This document shows, piece by piece, positions 63,101 to 64,000 of a stretch of DNA of 64,000 bases. Every line of letters starts with the position of its first letter. Positions within the stretch are counted from its first letter, which is position 1. This stretch comes from Ulota crispa (lineage: Eukaryota; Streptophyta; Bryopsida; Orthotrichales; Orthotrichaceae). The position numbers and the translations under genes were made by a program. The notes below the pieces were generated by a model that did no database searches, had not been told where the DNA came from, and was given only the letters and a program-made list of their open reading frames with translations. The DNA lies in contig OY987249.1 of assembly GCA_963920765.1 (NCBI GenBank), forward strand, positions 14,756,817 through 14,820,816, written 5' to 3'.

Positions 63101-63634
63101 TGTTAGCTAACTTACAAAAAACTTAAAGGCCTCTCCAAATCAAGCCTAAATAAAGAAATTTTTGCAAAGGGGATGGCAGTTTTTAGAAAGACCTCTAAGT
63201 TTTTGGGAAGTTAGCTAACATTTGATGTGATCTATCTAAACCAACCAATGTCCAGACCAAAAAAATTTACAAAAACTTACAAATTATTTTGAAATTGCTC
63301 CCCTATTTGTAATTATTTTGAAACTGTGCCCCTATATGTAATATTTTTCATTTTCATGCCCCTATTTGTAATTTCCTCTTTGTTTTATCTGCTTCCTCTT
63401 TCATATGGAGTCCCCGAATTTATATACGAACACTAACGCAAAGGGATTCAGATTGTGGACGTGGGGGAGAGAATGGCTGCCGAGCAGAAGCTGGCTCCTG
63501 TGCGTGCCACCACCGACTTGGCTGTTCAGACCATTAACAGCATTCGCAACAAGTGTGCATACAGATTCATCAAACTGCATGATCTGTGTGTTACTGTGTC
63601 TGACCCATGGGCAACAGCTCAAGCAGTTCGGTAG
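51106..63634 (+). CDS. POLA: DNA polymerase alpha catalytic subunit
   Basis: B-family polymerase that extends primase RNA primers at replication origins. 34 exons close in phase to 1573 aa: 51106-51451, 51570-51803, 52058-52146, 52247-52744, 52974-53147, 53577-53660, 53907-53981, 54155-54219, 54489-54579, 54799-54987, 55170-55330, 55647-55761, 55883-56062, 56392-56505, 57373-57492, 57616-57930, 58122-58214, 58373-58539, 58724-58796, 58913-58969, 59319-59411, 59514-59639, 59829-59926, 60065-60110, 60418-60531, 60716-60793, 61054-61167, 61307-61396, 61518-61600, 61753-61960, 62132-62185, 62495-62614, 62792-62866, 63452-63634. An acidic N-terminus precedes the exonuclease-like fold ([12 protein letters not shown]). 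Polymerase motifs: [10 protein letters not shown] (940-949), KLTANSMYG (1032-1040), YGDTDS (1083-1088, both Asp present). C-terminal zinc modules: Cys1372/1375/1410/1413 and Cys1449/1454/1475/1481. It starts at the first ATG (MASNGGG). The last intron carries a MITE. Confidence 0.96.
62943..63378. mobile_element. MITE with perfect 9-bp target duplication (Mutator-like), copy 2, in the last POLA intron
   Basis: The 436-bp element starts GGGGAAATTACAAATAGGGG and ends with the inverted CCCCTATTTGTAATTTCCTC. TTTGTTTTA is duplicated exactly at 62934-62942 and 63379-63387. It is the same family as 25515-25885 (ends, the TTACAAATAGGGG repeats and the TTGATTTAGATA block are shared). It lies in the intron between exons 33 and 34 of POLA; the splice donor at 62867 and acceptor at 63450-63451 are untouched. 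Confidence 0.88.
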
Positions 63635-64000
63635 CAAGTCTTCTAGTATACATATATTTCCACGACGGTCTGCATATTTCCCAATGCGTTTTGAAATATA
63701 GGTGTCAAGCTGGAGCATACAAGTTAAGTATGTCACTTGATCCAGAGCAGCAGGTAAGCAGGGTGCTTTTGCAAAATGGTGTACTTTAGAACCGAAATGT
63801 ATCATAATTACAGTATTCCCTCGAGAGGGTCACCACTGATTAGCAGGATGATTCTTTTCGTGAAACGTTAGAAGGGGTAGTCTGAAGTTAATAATTGTGC
63901 TTGCCCAGTTTAGGCGTGCGTCAATGTAAATGGCTTCACCATGGTAATGCAATGGGAATCCCAGGAGGTCAGGGAAAGTCTTTGATCTGAACCATTTTGC
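63635..64000 (+). other. POLA 3' untranslated region and downstream
   Basis: Sequence after the POLA stop codon TAG. No polyadenylation signal could be assigned with confidence and no further gene is seen before the window ends. Confidence 0.45.

Noticed and set aside
1..64000. CRISPR arrays, operons, LTR retrotransposons with paired long terminal repeats, and clear tRNA or rRNA genes
   Set aside because: I looked for these and saw none that could be supported. A tRNAscan or repeat-library search could still reveal items missed by eye.

Overview
This is eukaryotic nuclear DNA from a green plant lineage. It has long AT-rich intergenic stretches and intron-rich genes with GT/AG borders. One protein, HOS1, is a family I know only from plants. 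The three housekeeping genes are clearly diverged from the Arabidopsis proteins as I remember them, and the DNA transposons include piggyBac and Tc1 types that are unusual in flowering plants. A non-seed streptophyte (bryophyte, lycophyte, fern or charophyte alga) is my best guess, but the species cannot be fixed from this window.

Three complete genes could be traced exon by exon, with every intron phase closing. (1) HOS1, a RING/ELYS-type E3 ubiquitin ligase linked to the nuclear pore, on the minus strand, 22892 to 15902, 10 coding exons, 949 aa. (2) XPO1/CRM1 (exportin-1), on the minus strand, 46099 to 34098, 32 coding exons, 1071 aa. (3) The catalytic subunit of DNA polymerase alpha (POLA), on the plus strand, 51106 to 63634, 34 coding exons, 1573 aa. 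XPO1 and POLA are divergently transcribed from a roughly 5 kb spacer. The left edge (1-694) holds the last two exons of a second XPO1 copy on the plus strand, so two XPO1 genes, or one gene and a fragment, converge tail to tail about 33 kb apart.

The rest is mobile DNA. From left to right: the duplicated XPO1 3' flank (to about 1425); a 700-bp foldback element with TTAT duplications (1905-2604); further TTAA/CCC-type and foldback repeats (2727-4707); a decayed Tc1-like transposase (6260-7301); a 5-kb TTAA-flanked piggyBac-like element with a broken transposase (7319-12308); a very AT-rich desert (12313-15110); HOS1; a nest of repeats between HOS1 and XPO1 (24114-33300); XPO1; a spacer with a 297-bp TTAA element, a second decayed Tc1-like transposase and an 0.8-kb palindrome; then POLA, whose last intron carries a MITE with a 9-bp target duplication. 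A related MITE lies at 25515-25885.

Functionally, XPO1 and HOS1 both act at the nuclear envelope (cargo export; pore-linked ubiquitin ligase and mRNA export), and POLA starts DNA synthesis. They look like ordinary neighbours and not a cluster. I found no operon, CRISPR array, convincing RNA gene or virus. The most interesting material is the mosaic second copy of XPO1 and a recurring terminal motif, TTAACCC(C/T)TAA plus a GC-rich tail, that links many non-autonomous repeats to piggyBac-type transposition.
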